From the NCBI RefSeq assembly GCF_900101985.1, contig NZ_FNAR01000012.1, positions 21,088 to 85,087 of the forward strand: 64,000 nt of DNA. Direction: 5' to 3'. The DNA is from Bhargavaea beijingensis (GTDB lineage Bacteria; Bacillota; Bacilli; Bacillales_A; Planococcaceae). The position numbers and the translations under genes are program-made. Of the stretch, positions 8,455 to 17,224 are shown one piece after another; positions within the stretch are counted from its first letter, which is position 1, and every line of letters begins with the position of its first letter. The notes beneath the pieces are model-generated. The model was not told the origin of the DNA, did not search any database, and saw only the letters and a program-made list of their open reading frames with translations.

Positions 8455-8478
8455 AAAACAGCGCCAGGGCGCTGTTTT
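8455..8478 (-). terminator. Terminator of hmoB
   Basis: AAAACAGCGCC (8455-8465) pairs with GGCGCTGTTTT (8468-8478); the minus strand continues TTTTTTTG. Confidence 0.88.
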
Positions 8479-8488
8479 AGCAACCGGA

Positions 8489-9010
8489 TCAGATCGTTTC
8501 GTCTTCCGGCTTTTCGGTTTCGTATTCGGTGATGTAAGAAGCGGCACTGAAAATGTGCTGCACTTTCTCGGCCGGCGGCGTCTGTTCTTTTCGGTCATGC
8601 GCACTTTTGAACGACTGTGAGCCTTTCCATAGCTCATAATGGTCCTTGGATTCCCATGCGGTCAAGACGCGGTAGGTGTCGTCCTTGATCGGACGGAGAA
8701 GACGGAATGTGAGGAAGCCCGGCTGGCCGTCAACCATATTCGCGCGGTTCTGGAAGCGGTGTTCGAAGATCGGACGCCCCTCGTCGGTCACCGGAATGTT
8801 ATTCACAACATAGTAACCGTGCTTGGCGAGCGGTCCGCTTGAGCCGATCACTTCATACCGCTTCGGGGTCTGGAAGACAGTCTTGCCTTCCGTTTCGTGC
8901 AGAAGAATCGAATTCCCCGCACCATGGAGGAGCACCATGTTTTCCCTGCTGTGTTTTTCCTTGATTTTCTCCATGAATTCCGGCGTGCCGGATGTCGTGT
9001 AAAAGTTCAT
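8489..9010 (-). CDS. hmoB: Heme-degrading monooxygenase HmoB
   Basis: A 173-residue protein resembling B. subtilis HmoB (YhgC): a divergent N-terminal half followed by an antibiotic-biosynthesis-monooxygenase/IsdG-type ferredoxin fold (about residues 75-150, with RPIFEHRFQNRANMV, LTAWESKDHYELWKGS and QSFKSAH). Such enzymes open the heme ring and release iron. It sits next to hemE as yhgC does in B. subtilis, but transcribed divergently. ATG start at 9008-9010 with GGGAGGTTGG upstream. Confidence 0.85.
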   Translation of the reverse strand: MNFYTTSGTPEFMEKIKEKHSRENMVLLHGAGNSILLHETEGKTVFQTPKRYEVIGSSGPLAKHGYYVVNNIPVTDEGRPIFEHRFQNRANMVDGQPGFLTFRLLRPIKDDTYRVLTAWESKDHYELWKGSQSFKSAHDRKEQTPPAEKVQHIFSAASYITEYETEKPEDETI

Positions 9011-9223
9011 TTGACCAACCTCCCGTATGTGCCTGTTCTTGCCTTAATTTTCCCATAGGCGGGCCGCTTCAAACAAGTGTGACCAATCGATGACAAGATC
9101 TATGTCCAAACCATGTCGGATAAGGTGAAAATCTATGACAATTGTCCGTCTAAACTATACAATAAATAATGGACAGCCTATAGTTAAAACGGAATGATTA
9201 CGAATGAAAGTAGGAATCATCAC

Positions 9224-10264
9224 ATGACCAAGTTTAACGACACGCTGCTTCGCGCAGCTCGCGGGGAGAAAACGGAACATACGCCGGTTTGGTATATGCG
9301 CCAGGCCGGTCGTTCCCAGCCGGAGTACCGGAAGCTGAAGGAAAAGTATTCGCTGGAGGAAATCACCCACCAGCCGGAGCTTTGCGCCTATGTGACGAAG
9401 CTTCCGGTCGACCATTACAACGTCGATGGGGCGATTCTCTACAAAGACATCGTTACGCCGCTTGTTGGCATCGGGGTGGATGTGAAGATCAAGGCCGGTG
9501 TCGGCCCGGTGATCTCCAACCCGATCCGTTCGCGCGCGGACATCGACCGTCTTGGCGAGTTCCACGCGGAAGAACAGGTGCCGTATGTGCTTGAGACCAT
9601 CAAAATTCTGACACAGGAACAGCTTAATGTGCCGCTGATCGGTTTTGCGGGCGCGCCGTTCACGCTTGCCAGTTACATGATCGAAGGCGGCCCGTCGCGC
9701 AGCTACAACCTGACGAAATCATTCATGGTGTCGGAGCCGGAAGCTTGGCAGGCGCTCATGGACAAGCTCGGGGACATGACCATCGCTTATCTGAAGGCGC
9801 AAATCGCCGCGGGCGCGAAAATCGTCCAGGTCTTCGATTCGTGGGTCGGCGCCCTTCACGTCGCCGACTACCGGACGTTCATCAAGCCGACGATGACGCG
9901 CATCGTCTCCGAAGTGAAAAAGACCGGCGTGCCGGTGATCACGTTCGGTGTCGGGGCAAGCCACCTCGTCAACGAATGGCATGACCTTCCGGTTGACGTC
10001 GTCGGTCTTGACTGGCGCATGCAGATCCGCGAAGCGGAAGAGCGCGGCGTGACAAAGCCGGTCCAGGGCAACCTGGATCCGACGCTTCTCATTGCGGATT
10101 GGAATGTCCTCGAAAAACGGGCAAAGGACATTATCGAGCAGGGAGTCGAACACGGCGCGCACATCTTCAACCTCGGCCACGGCGTTTTCCCGGACGTCCA
10201 GCCGGCAACACTGAAAAAGCTGACAGAGCTTGTACACACGTACTCGGCACAGCTGAGAAAGTAA
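9224..10264 (+). CDS. hemE: Uroporphyrinogen decarboxylase
   Basis: Converts uroporphyrinogen III to coproporphyrinogen III in the cytoplasm. The 346-residue protein has the signatures [16 protein letters not shown] near the N-terminus and [17 protein letters not shown] in the middle, with GNLDP towards the C-terminus. Start 9224 ([15 protein letters not shown]) matches the B. subtilis N-terminus and has AGTAGG nine bases upstream; the in-frame ATG at 9194 has no suitable ribosome site. It is followed 30 bases later by hemH. Confidence 0.96.
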   Translation: MTKFNDTLLRAARGEKTEHTPVWYMRQAGRSQPEYRKLKEKYSLEEITHQPELCAYVTKLPVDHYNVDGAILYKDIVTPLVGIGVDVKIKAGVGPVISNPIRSRADIDRLGEFHAEEQVPYVLETIKILTQEQLNVPLIGFAGAPFTLASYMIEGGPSRSYNLTKSFMVSEPEAWQALMDKLGDMTIAYLKAQIAAGAKIVQVFDSWVGALHVADYRTFIKPTMTRIVSEVKKTGVPVITFGVGASHLVNEWHDLPVDVVGLDWRMQIREAEERGVTKPVQGNLDPTLLIADWNVLEKRAKDIIEQGVEHGAHIFNLGHGVFPDVQPATLKKLTELVHTYSAQLRK

Positions 10265-10294
10265 TCCCAACTCCTTAATCGGAAGGTGAAATGA

Positions 10295-11224
10295 ATGGCG
10301 AAAAAGACGATGGGCCTGCTTGTCATGGCCTACGGAACCCCATATAAAGAAGAAGACATTGAGCCGTACTACACGCATATCCGCCGCGGCCGTCCACCTG
10401 AGCCGGAGCAGCTCCAGGACCTGAAGGACCGATATGAGGCGATCGGCGGAATCTCCCCGCTCGCCAAGACGACCGACGAACAGGCGGAAGCGCTCGGCAA
10501 GCGCCTCAATGAAGTGCAGGATGACATCGAATTCAAGGTGTACGTCGGCCTGAAGCATATCCACCCGTTCATCGAGGATGCGGTGGAGAAGATGCATCGG
10601 GACGGCATCACCGAAGCGGTCACGATCGTCCTCGCACCGCATTACTCGACGTTCTCCGTCGAGTCGTACAACAAGCGCGCAAAGGAAAAGGCGTCCGAAC
10701 TCGGCAACATGGAAATCCGCTCCGTCAAGGACTTCTACCGCCAGCCGAAGTTCATCCAGTACTGGGAAGAGAAAATCCGAGGAGCCTACGACTCGATGAC
10801 GGACGACGAACGCGAAAATGCGTGCCTCGTTGTTTCCGCGCACTCGCTCCCTGAGAAGATCAAGGAGTACGGCGACCCGTATCCGGACCAGCTGGACGAA
10901 ACGGCCAAGCTCGTCGCGGAAGCGGCAGATGTGAAAACCTACGCAGTCGGCTGGCAGTCCGAAGGCAATACGCCTGATCCATGGCTTGGCCCGGACGTTC
11001 AGGACCTGACACGCGACCTTCATAAGGAACACGGCTACAAGGCATTCGTCTATACGCCGCTCGGATTTGTCGCGGAGCACCTGGAAGTGCTTTACGACAA
11101 CGATTACGAGTGCAAAGTGGTCTGCGATGAAGTCGGCGCTTCCTACTACCGCCCGGAAATGCCGAAAACGCACCCGCTGTTCATTGATGCGATGGCGGAT
11201 GCCGTGATGGACGTACTGAAATAA
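10295..11224 (+). CDS. hemH: Coproporphyrin/protoporphyrin ferrochelatase HemH (CpfC)
   Basis: Inserts iron into the porphyrin (coproporphyrin III in Gram-positive bacteria). The 309-residue protein has the catalytic SAHSLP motif (His about residue 183) and [14 protein letters not shown] with the conserved Glu. It forms an operon with hemE (30-base gap, GAAGGTG upstream of the ATG). In B. subtilis hemY follows directly; here a terminator follows. Confidence 0.96.
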   Translation: MAKKTMGLLVMAYGTPYKEEDIEPYYTHIRRGRPPEPEQLQDLKDRYEAIGGISPLAKTTDEQAEALGKRLNEVQDDIEFKVYVGLKHIHPFIEDAVEKMHRDGITEAVTIVLAPHYSTFSVESYNKRAKEKASELGNMEIRSVKDFYRQPKFIQYWEEKIRGAYDSMTDDERENACLVVSAHSLPEKIKEYGDPYPDQLDETAKLVAEAADVKTYAVGWQSEGNTPDPWLGPDVQDLTRDLHKEHGYKAFVYTPLGFVAEHLEVLYDNDYECKVVCDEVGASYYRPEMPKTHPLFIDAMADAVMDVLK

Positions 11225-11235
11225 GAAATAATTGG

Positions 11236-11264
11236 ATCGGGAACGGCTACGTGCCGTTCCCGAT
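11236..11264 (+). terminator. Terminator of hemEH
   Basis: ATCGGGAACGGC (11236-11247) pairs perfectly with GCCGTTCCCGAT (11253-11264), then TTTTGTTTT. It closes the operon where hemY would be expected. Confidence 0.9.
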
Positions 11265-11280
11265 TTTGTTTTGGAAGGGG

Positions 11281-11403
11281 TGCTGGGCGGTCCGGTGCAG
11301 AAATTCGCGGAGCAGGTCCGGGGGCTTCATCTCCGGTTTCACAGTGCGTCGGGCAAGAATGGAGTCGGTGATGGGCCTGCTGTGGGATACTTTACAGCTG
11401 TTT
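11281..11403 (+). pseudogene. Decayed copy of the deaminase 3' end fused to the start of the next gene
   Basis: Bases 11281-11357 align without gaps to 13541-13617 (end of the deaminase gene, about 65 of 77 identical by eye), and 11358-11403 aligns to 13668-13713 (start of the small membrane-protein gene). The 50-base spacer between those genes, including the deaminase stop and the second gene's ribosome site, is missing. The fragment has no function of its own that can be seen; it is the relic of a duplication. Confidence 0.75.
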
Positions 11404-11425
11404 GATCGGAAGTTGGATAGATACG

Positions 11426-11466
11426 AAAGGAGAGAAGAGGCGATTCCAGCACCTCTTCTCTCCTTT
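11426..11466. terminator. Hairpin between the duplication relic and the Crp gene
   Basis: A perfect 15-bp stem, 11426-11440 with 11452-11466, followed by TTTTTTC on the plus strand. It can stop plus-strand transcription from the relic; on the minus strand the T-run is poor. Confidence 0.75.
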
Positions 11467-11526
11467 TTTCGATTTAAGAAATGTACTTGTGTGAACGGCT
11501 CATTCCCTAAGAAGTTGAAGAATACC

Positions 11527-12198
11527 TTATTCATATCGAATTCCCTCTGATAGCTTTTCGACGGACGACCAATCAGTGATAATCAGTTGATGCCGGGTTT
11601 TCTGCAGGATTCCTTTTTCCTGAAACTTTTGGATGACCCGATTTAAGTGTCTGGGTGTGGTTCCTATAAGCGAAGCGATTTGTTCCATGTTATGGGTTAC
11701 GAGCTGTTTCGCAAACAGATGATCTGTTTTTACTGTGCACAAATAACTCGCGAATCGTGTTTCTGCAGAAGCCAGCAAATTGACGCGTGAGGCGGTGGTG
11801 CATGTTTGCAGTTTGTATGCCAGCTCTTTTAAGAGTAGCTGTAAAAACTCAGGCTTAAGGGACAGGGACTGTTTATAACAATTGATTGGGATAAAGAGAA
11901 AAGTACATGGCTCCTCCGCATGTACTTCCGATTGAATAGGCACATTCTGAAAACACTCGATATCTCCAAGAATCGAAAAAGGAGAACAGAAGCGGAGCAA
12001 AAGTGATTTTCCTGTGATTTCAGTGGTGGCCACCCGGCATCTCCCATTTACAAGTAAGTACAATCCATCAATTTGATGGCCCTCGCTTAAAATGACCTCT
12101 CCGGCATCATATGTTTTTAATTGAATGGATTCAATATGAGGGAGAAGCATCTGCAGTTCATGATTTTCAATGTAAGTTTGGATTTTTGTAAGGTTCAT
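11527..12198 (-). CDS. Crp/Fnr-family transcriptional regulator
   Basis: A 223-residue protein: cyclic-nucleotide-binding-like beta barrel at about residues 10-130 (VILSEGHQIDGLYLLVNGRCRV) and a Crp-type helix-turn-helix near residue 170-195 (MEQIASLIGTTPRHLNRVIQ). No Fnr-like cysteine cluster is present, so it is not an obvious oxygen sensor; it resembles YeiL-type regulators. The start at 12198 has AAAGGTG eight bases upstream. It is divergent from the HAD phosphatase gene with a 76-base shared region, so it probably regulates that gene. Both genes are clearly more AT-rich than their surroundings. Confidence 0.8.
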   Translation of the reverse strand: MNLTKIQTYIENHELQMLLPHIESIQLKTYDAGEVILSEGHQIDGLYLLVNGRCRVATTEITGKSLLLRFCSPFSILGDIECFQNVPIQSEVHAEEPCTFLFIPINCYKQSLSLKPEFLQLLLKELAYKLQTCTTASRVNLLASAETRFASYLCTVKTDHLFAKQLVTHNMEQIASLIGTTPRHLNRVIQKFQEKGILQKTRHQLIITDWSSVEKLSEGIRYE

Positions 12199-12274
12199 CA
12201 ATCTTTCACCTTTCGGACAGACGTCCTTTTTAGTAAAGCAAAGGTTAGATAAGATATAAGTGAGGTGACTAATC

Positions 12275-13033
12275 ATGCAATTTGTATTCGATCTTGATGG
12301 AACCATTTGTTTTAAAGGCCAACCTTTGACCAAAGAAATTTGTGCTGCATTGGATGAGTGCCTGGCCATAGGGCATGAAATCATCTTTGCATCTGCCAGA
12401 CCCATACGTGACTTATTGCCGGTATTACCTGAAAAATATCATCAGTTAAGAATGGTCGGAGGAAACGGGGCTTTTCGAAATGCATATGGCTCAATCGAAG
12501 TAAATAGTTTTGACAAGGATATTTGCAAACAACTATTCAATATGATTGATGCTCACCGGCTACCGTATTTGATTGACAGCAACTGGGACTATAGCTATAC
12601 CGGAGAGCCAACCCATCCAATCTATCAAAACATCGATCCGTTGAAAAGCGCAAAAAATGTGCCGATTGATTCACTTGAAAGTGTGGTTAAAGTGGTTCTT
12701 TTTACAAATGATTCCGAGATACAGAAAAGCTTAGAAGCCCTTCCTCTCACTCTGCATCTGCACCAGAATGAAGGAATCCTTGATTTGAGCCCTGAAGGCA
12801 TTGATAAATGGGCAGGGCTACAGGAGCTAGGAGTCACAAAAAATGAGTTCATTGCCTTTGGTAATGACTCAAATGACATTTGCATGTTTGAAGTTGCCAA
12901 AGAAAGTATCTGCATTGGTAATCATCCCGTTGCCAAAGAACATGCGACCTATCAAATCACAGAAGATGAAGTGGCAAAAATGATTTTGCGCATGAGTGAA
13001 AAGTACAATACTCAAGAGATTGGAGTTAAATAG
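12275..13033 (+). CDS. HAD-superfamily (Cof-type) phosphatase
   Basis: A 252-residue HAD hydrolase. Motif I is FDLDGT at residues 4-10, motif II FASARP, motif IV FGNDSNDICMF near residue 196. The C2 cap inserted between motifs II and III is typical of Cof-type sugar or flavin-nucleotide phosphatases; the substrate is unknown. GAGGTG lies upstream of the ATG. The AT-rich composition, shared with the divergent regulator, suggests the pair was acquired together. Confidence 0.82.
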   Translation: MQFVFDLDGTICFKGQPLTKEICAALDECLAIGHEIIFASARPIRDLLPVLPEKYHQLRMVGGNGAFRNAYGSIEVNSFDKDICKQLFNMIDAHRLPYLIDSNWDYSYTGEPTHPIYQNIDPLKSAKNVPIDSLESVVKVVLFTNDSEIQKSLEALPLTLHLHQNEGILDLSPEGIDKWAGLQELGVTKNEFIAFGNDSNDICMFEVAKESICIGNHPVAKEHATYQITEDEVAKMILRMSEKYNTQEIGVK

Positions 13034-13134
13034 TCTGTATTCCCGGCTTGATAGCGTTGGGATAATGTCTGTTTCTCCAGTATGATAGTCTTAACAACCC
13101 GATCCGGACCCGGATCGAATGGAGGAGATTGTTG

Positions 13135-13620
13135 ATGATTACGGATGTGGATCTGAAGCATTTGCGGCGCTGCGTGGAATTGGCGGAAACAGCGCTGAAT
13201 AAAGGGGACGAGCCATTCGGCTCGGTCCTTGTCTCCGCGGACGGGGAAGTGCTTGCCGAAGACCATAACCACGTGGCGGGGGGCGATCATACCCAGCACC
13301 CGGAGTTCGCACTGGCGCGCTGGGCGGCCCAAAATCTGACACCCGAAGAAAGAAGCAGGGCGACCGTCTACACATCCGGCGAACACTGCCCGATGTGCGC
13401 CGCGGCACATGGCTGGGTCGGATTGGGCCGGATCGTCTATGCCTCGTCATCGGAACAGCTGGCCGAATGGCTTGAAGAACTGGGTGTCGTCCCTTCACGC
13501 GTCCGGAATCTTTCCATTCAGGAAGTAATCCGGGATACCCTGGTGGACGGACCGGTTCATGAACTCGCGGAACAGGTCAGGGAGCTTCATCGCCGGTTAC
13601 ACAGTGCGTCGGGCAAGTAA
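13135..13620 (+). CDS. Nucleoside/cytidine-type deaminase
   Basis: A 161-residue zinc deaminase of the CMP/dCMP/guanine deaminase class. The zinc/proton-shuttle motif is HPEFALAR (about residue 62, HxE in the slightly unusual form HPE) and the cysteine pair is EHCPMCAAA. Start 13135 follows GGAGGAG by seven bases; two TTG codons just upstream overlap that site. A decayed partial copy of its 3' end lies at 11281. Base specificity cannot be told. Confidence 0.8.
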   Translation: MITDVDLKHLRRCVELAETALNKGDEPFGSVLVSADGEVLAEDHNHVAGGDHTQHPEFALARWAAQNLTPEERSRATVYTSGEHCPMCAAAHGWVGLGRIVYASSSEQLAEWLEELGVVPSRVRNLSIQEVIRDTLVDGPVHELAEQVRELHRRLHSASGK

Positions 13621-13668
13621 GCAGAGAACTGGGGATATCATATATTCAGTAATAGGAGGCGGGAAAGA

Positions 13669-13932
13669 ATGGAGTCGGTGATGGGATTGCTGTTGGGTAC
13701 CCTGCAGTTGTTTTATCCGCTGATTGTGATGTCTGCAATTGCCTTTGTCCTTGGGCTGATCTTGCGCTCGTGGTTATGGGTGCTGGCAAGCGCGGTCCTG
13801 ATTTATCCGGATTCCTGGTACATTGGCGGCACCCCGGCCTTCCCATGGGCAATTTATGTCCCGCTCATTCCCGTGTTCGTGGCAATATGGCTATTCCTTT
13901 CGAAAAAACGGAACAGGCGGGCTGCTGCTTGA
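13669..13932 (+). CDS. Small membrane protein, unknown
   Basis: An 87-residue protein with about three hydrophobic segments and a basic C-terminus (KKRNRRAAA). AGGAGG lies eight bases before the ATG, so it is probably translated. No family recognised. Its first 15 codons are duplicated in the relic at 11358-11403, showing that this gene and the deaminase gene moved or duplicated together. Confidence 0.6.
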   Translation: MESVMGLLLGTLQLFYPLIVMSAIAFVLGLILRSWLWVLASAVLIYPDSWYIGGTPAFPWAIYVPLIPVFVAIWLFLSKKRNRRAAA

Positions 13933-14052
13933 GCACAATAGGAATTGAACCCGGCCAGCAGCTTAGGCCCAAAATCTGATACAGTGATAAGGGCCATGCA
14001 GCAATAGTAATGCATGTTATTTTTCCGACAACACGCCATTAACTTTCCTTTT

Positions 14053-14061
14053 TGATATAAT
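14053..14061 (+). promoter_or_regulatory. Extended -10 promoter
   Basis: TGATATAAT, a consensus extended -10 element, lies 36 bases before the TTG start at 14097. No good -35 is seen, which is usual for extended -10 promoters. Confidence 0.6.
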
Positions 14062-14096
14062 AGAACCATATTATTCTATATCGGAGGAGGGAACTG

Positions 14097-14363
14097 TTGG
14101 AAACGAACAAAGTGTTTTCAATAAATACTGCGGAAGTTCTATTGCTGGTTTCTACTTTTTTCTTGTTTCTCTATATCTACGATCACCACACGTACTTTGG
14201 TTTGTTTGAAGATATATATAGACTGGTGCTTCCAACTGTCCTGCTTTATTTCATGCCCTTGACTACTTTTTACTTATTTTTGCACTCTTATATTCGTCGC
14301 TACAATGCATTCAAACATGCAGAGGGTTCTAATGAAAGTCATTTTACCAGTGAAAGCGATTAA
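14097..14363 (+). CDS. Small membrane protein, unknown
   Basis: An 88-residue protein, TTG start seven bases after GGAGGAGG. Two hydrophobic segments are visible (VLLLVSTFFLFLYIY near residue 15 and VLPTVLLYFMPLTTFYLFLH near residue 50) and the tail is charged. Rich in Phe, Leu and Tyr and more AT-rich than its neighbours. No family recognised. Confidence 0.55.
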   Translation: METNKVFSINTAEVLLLVSTFFLFLYIYDHHTYFGLFEDIYRLVLPTVLLYFMPLTTFYLFLHSYIRRYNAFKHAEGSNESHFTSESD

Positions 14364-14452
14364 TGGATAGCGTTCGCCGTCCATTTTTTATTTGCTTGCA
14401 AGGGCGTGAAAAGGTCTATTTCTAATCGGAATAGATCCAGGCACCCCAAAGT

Positions 14453-14486
14453 AAACGCTGTTCCGGACATGACCGGGACGGCGTTT
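14453..14486 (-). terminator. Terminator resembling that of the LytTR gene
   Basis: A stem from AAACGC...GTTCCGG with CCGGGACGGCGTTT, then TTTCCATTTT on the plus strand. It is closely similar in sequence, including the flank, to the hairpin at 20017-20053. Confidence 0.65.
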
Positions 14487-14493
14487 TTCCATT

Positions 14494-14571
14494 TTAAAAC
14501 TTGAGACCCTTTTCAGAGCGAAGGCATGGTCCTGGTTCCGCCGGCTGTTGTAATCATCCTGAAACTGTTAA
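14494..14571 (-). pseudogene. Possible relic of the 3' end of a LytTR regulator gene
   Basis: On the minus strand the frame ending with TAA at 14496-14494 reads NQDHAFALKRVSSF, which lines up with the end of the LytTR protein encoded at 20059 (SQAHAPTLRKVLGF), and the adjoining hairpins are alike. The rest of 14364-14797 shows no gene; a 73-codon plus-strand frame here lacks a ribosome site. Confidence 0.4.
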
Positions 14572-14606
14572 TGGATTTTGTCCAATTATCAGACCAAGCG
14601 ATTCTG

Positions 14607-14635
14607 TTGACTAAAAATACCCCCACCAGTATATT
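14607..14635 (+). promoter_or_regulatory. Promoter for the MFS gene
   Basis: TTGACT, a 17-base spacer and TATATT form a good sigma-A promoter. It gives an untranslated leader of about 155 bases containing a small hairpin (AAGGGATGTTTCCCTT); no known riboswitch was recognised. Confidence 0.6.
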
Positions 14636-14797
14636 GAACTTACTTTATCTGGTCAGACTTCCGGCGTCATCAGTTCCACGCGCCACAAAAGAAGGTTTGG
14701 ACATCACGGCTGAAATCCCGGCAGAAAGGGATGTTTCCCTTCTATAGGGACAGCCCCTGTTGCTTTTTGGTTTCTTCATGCGGGAAGGTGAATAAAA

Positions 14798-16024
14798 TTG
14801 AACAATCGGCAAATCGGGATCAAAGAAAATTTAGTTAACTTTATCCTTTTGGTGGTTACCAACTTTTTTGTCGGTTCCATGGTTGGTTTGGAACGTGCTT
14901 TGCTTCCTCTCATCGGCAAAGACTTCGGATTGGCATCAGCTAGTGCAGCATTATCTTTTATCATCAGTTTTGGTTTTTCAAAAGCGATCGTGAACTATTT
15001 CGCCGGCACTCTTGCTGATTGGCTGGGAAGAAAAAAAGTTCTCCTATTAGGTTGGGGGATCGGGCTGCTGGTCCCTCTACTGATCATCTTTGCAAATTCA
15101 TGGTGGGTGATCATTATCGCGAATATTTTCCTCGGGATCAACCAGGGCCTGACCTGGTCCATGACAGTCAACATGAAAATTGATATTGCCAAATCGACAC
15201 AAAGAGGAATTGCCGTCGGCTTGAACGAGTTTGCGGGATATTCAGGGGTAGCTGTCATGGCGGCTGTGTCCGGGTTCATGGCCTCCACTTATTCCAATCG
15301 TCCGGAGCCATTCTATCTCGGACTCGGGATTGTGGTGATCGGTATGATCTTGTCATTGCTTGTTAAAGATTCAGCGACGGAGACTGAACAGCCTGAACAA
15401 GGTAGAGTTCACAAGATGACCGCAAGAGAAATTTTCTTGAAAACAACGTTTACCAACAAAAATATGTCAAGCGTTACTTTTGCGGGGTTCAGCACGAACT
15501 TTAAAGATGGCATGGCGTGGGGATTGCTTCCCATTTATTTTACCGGGGTCGGCTTGACGTTGTCAGAAGTCGGAGTTCTTGTTGCCATCTATCCTTCTGC
15601 GTGGGGATTGTTCCAGCTTTTCACCGGCGCACTAAGTGATAGAATCGGTCGCAAGCGATTAATCGTTGCAGGAATGGGGCTTCAGGCTTTTTCATTATGG
15701 ATGATCATAGCTGCAGATCAATTTAGTCTGTGGCTGCTATCGGCGATTCTTCTCGGTTTAGGAACGGCAATGGTTTATCCTACATTACAGGCAGCAATCA
15801 GTGACGTGGCCCAACCGGAATGGAGAGCTTCCTCAATGGGAGTTTATCGCTTCTGGAGAGACAGCGGATACGCATTCGGAGCATTATTTGCCGGGCTTTT
15901 GACGGATATTCTGAATGTCGAATGGGCCATTGGATTAGTGGCTTTACTGCCTTTGGGTGCAGCCGTTGCAGCAGCCTTCAGGTTACGCGAGACATTGCCC
16001 GCTCTTGGTAAAGGAAACAATTGA
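14798..16024 (+). CDS. Major facilitator superfamily transporter
   Basis: A 408-residue, twelve-helix secondary transporter of the inner membrane. The MFS loop 2-3 motif appears as GTLADWLGRKKVLL and is repeated in the C-terminal half as GALSDRIGRKRLIV. TTG start seven bases after GGAAGGTG. The substrate cannot be predicted; the family includes drug and sugar exporters. It is monocistronic, bounded by a promoter and a terminator. Confidence 0.85.
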   Translation: MNNRQIGIKENLVNFILLVVTNFFVGSMVGLERALLPLIGKDFGLASASAALSFIISFGFSKAIVNYFAGTLADWLGRKKVLLLGWGIGLLVPLLIIFANSWWVIIIANIFLGINQGLTWSMTVNMKIDIAKSTQRGIAVGLNEFAGYSGVAVMAAVSGFMASTYSNRPEPFYLGLGIVVIGMILSLLVKDSATETEQPEQGRVHKMTAREIFLKTTFTNKNMSSVTFAGFSTNFKDGMAWGLLPIYFTGVGLTLSEVGVLVAIYPSAWGLFQLFTGALSDRIGRKRLIVAGMGLQAFSLWMIIAADQFSLWLLSAILLGLGTAMVYPTLQAAISDVAQPEWRASSMGVYRFWRDSGYAFGALFAGLLTDILNVEWAIGLVALLPLGAAVAAAFRLRETLPALGKGNN

Positions 16025-16036
16025 ACGCACGAAAAA

Positions 16037-16081
16037 CGAAAAACCATTGCCGTTCATAAAAGGGAAGGCAATGGTTTTTCG
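16037..16081 (+). terminator. Terminator of the MFS gene
   Basis: CGAAAAACCATTGCC (16037-16051) pairs with GGCAATGGTTTTTCG (16067-16081). Confidence 0.85.
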
Positions 16082-16144
16082 TGAACAGCAGAAGGTGGGG
16101 AAGGGGGGCTCCGGCTGACCGGCGCCCCGTTTTTTTTGACGGAG

Positions 16145-17224
16145 TTACTCGCGGCAGGGAATCGTGAATTGAAAGGCATGGGAATGGCCGTCTGTTTCAA
16201 GAAACAGTTTCCCTCCATGCCGGCAGACAATTTCATCGGATATGGCAAGCCCAAGGCCAAGACCACCCGTTTCCCGTTTGCGTGAGCGTTCGACTCTGTG
16301 GAACCGGGTGAACAGTTCTGTTCGGTCTTCTTCGGGAATCGGTAGTCCCGGACCGGCTACGGTGATACGATAAGCCGATTCCATGCGTTCACCGGTAATC
16401 CGGACGGGCCCTTCCCCACTGTAATAGCGGATTGCATTCTCTATGAGATTCGCCAAAACCTGGGTAATCCCGGCACCATCAACAACGAGATTCATCGGCT
16501 CTGCATGGACCTCACATTGGATGCCCCGGTCCTGAAGAGTCCATTTAAACATGTTTGCGGCTTGCGAAACGAGATCATGGGCGTTCACTTGATCTTTGGC
16601 TAAAAAGTGCTGATGCCTGGCGTCGTCCCATTCTTTTAGACGCTCCAATTGTTCAACCAGATCAATCAGCCGTTCGGATTCATTGTGAAGGGAAGTATAT
16701 AAATCCGGGGAACCTTCAATGACTCCGTTTTTCAAGGCATTCAGATAACCGTTAATATTACTGATGGGGGTCCGGATTTCATGAGAAAGATCCGAAACCA
16801 GCTTTTTCTGTTGGCGTCTGTTGTAGCTAAGTTGATCCACCAAATCATTAAAATGCAGGATGAGTTCCTGCATGTCCCCGTTTGTCCTGACAGCAACCGG
16901 GCGGGGATCCGCTCCGCTTTTCAGTTCTTTGGTTGCACGGATCAATTCACGGATAGGCTTTGTAAGTGCGCGGTTCGACTTTAAATGAAGCAGGCCACCG
17001 GTAAGGATGGCAATCACACTGAAAATCCACAAATCCTGTCTGAGTGCCACCCGGAAGGCCGCGGCATATTCTGCGCTCTGGTTGTTCTCAACAAGTATGC
17101 AGGCGGTACTGTAGACCGCCCAGCTGCTTATCGCAATCACAATCGTAGTGATCGCGATATTTAATAGAGTTATTTTCCAGAGGAAAGATTTTGGGAACTG
17201 CTTCTGCAGCTTATTGCGCAACAA
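16145..17224 (-). CDS. Sensor histidine kinase of the redox operon
   Basis: A 359-residue membrane kinase: membrane segments near residues 16-36 and 63-80, a HAMP linker, HisKA with phospho-acceptor SHEIRTP and an HATPase domain with N-box NLIENAIRY and G2 box GGLGLGLAI. The G1 box is unusual: it reads VAGPGLPIP, so the Asp that normally contacts adenine (DxGxG) is missing. The start is a TTG at 17224, overlapping the end of the response-regulator gene by 14 bases. Last gene of a five-gene operon with thiol-redox proteins. Confidence 0.82.
   Translation of the reverse strand: MLRNKLQKQFPKSFLWKITLLNIAITTIVIAISSWAVYSTACILVENNQSAEYAAAFRVALRQDLWIFSVIAILTGGLLHLKSNRALTKPIRELIRATKELKSGADPRPVAVRTNGDMQELILHFNDLVDQLSYNRRQQKKLVSDLSHEIRTPISNINGYLNALKNGVIEGSPDLYTSLHNESERLIDLVEQLERLKEWDDARHQHFLAKDQVNAHDLVSQAANMFKWTLQDRGIQCEVHAEPMNLVVDGAGITQVLANLIENAIRYYSGEGPVRITGERMESAYRITVAGPGLPIPEEDRTELFTRFHRVERSRKRETGGLGLGLAISDEIVCRHGGKLFLETDGHSHAFQFTIPCRE

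Noticed and set aside
9719..11173. A 484-codon minus-strand frame across hemE and hemH
   Set aside because: Shadow of two well-supported heme genes; it crosses their boundary.
14526..14747. A 73-codon plus-strand frame upstream of the MFS gene
   Set aside because: No ribosome site, no family match, and it contains the promoter of the MFS gene.
14636..14797. Riboswitch or T-box in the MFS leader
   Set aside because: Only a small hairpin is visible; no T-box motif, specifier loop or conserved riboswitch core was recognised.
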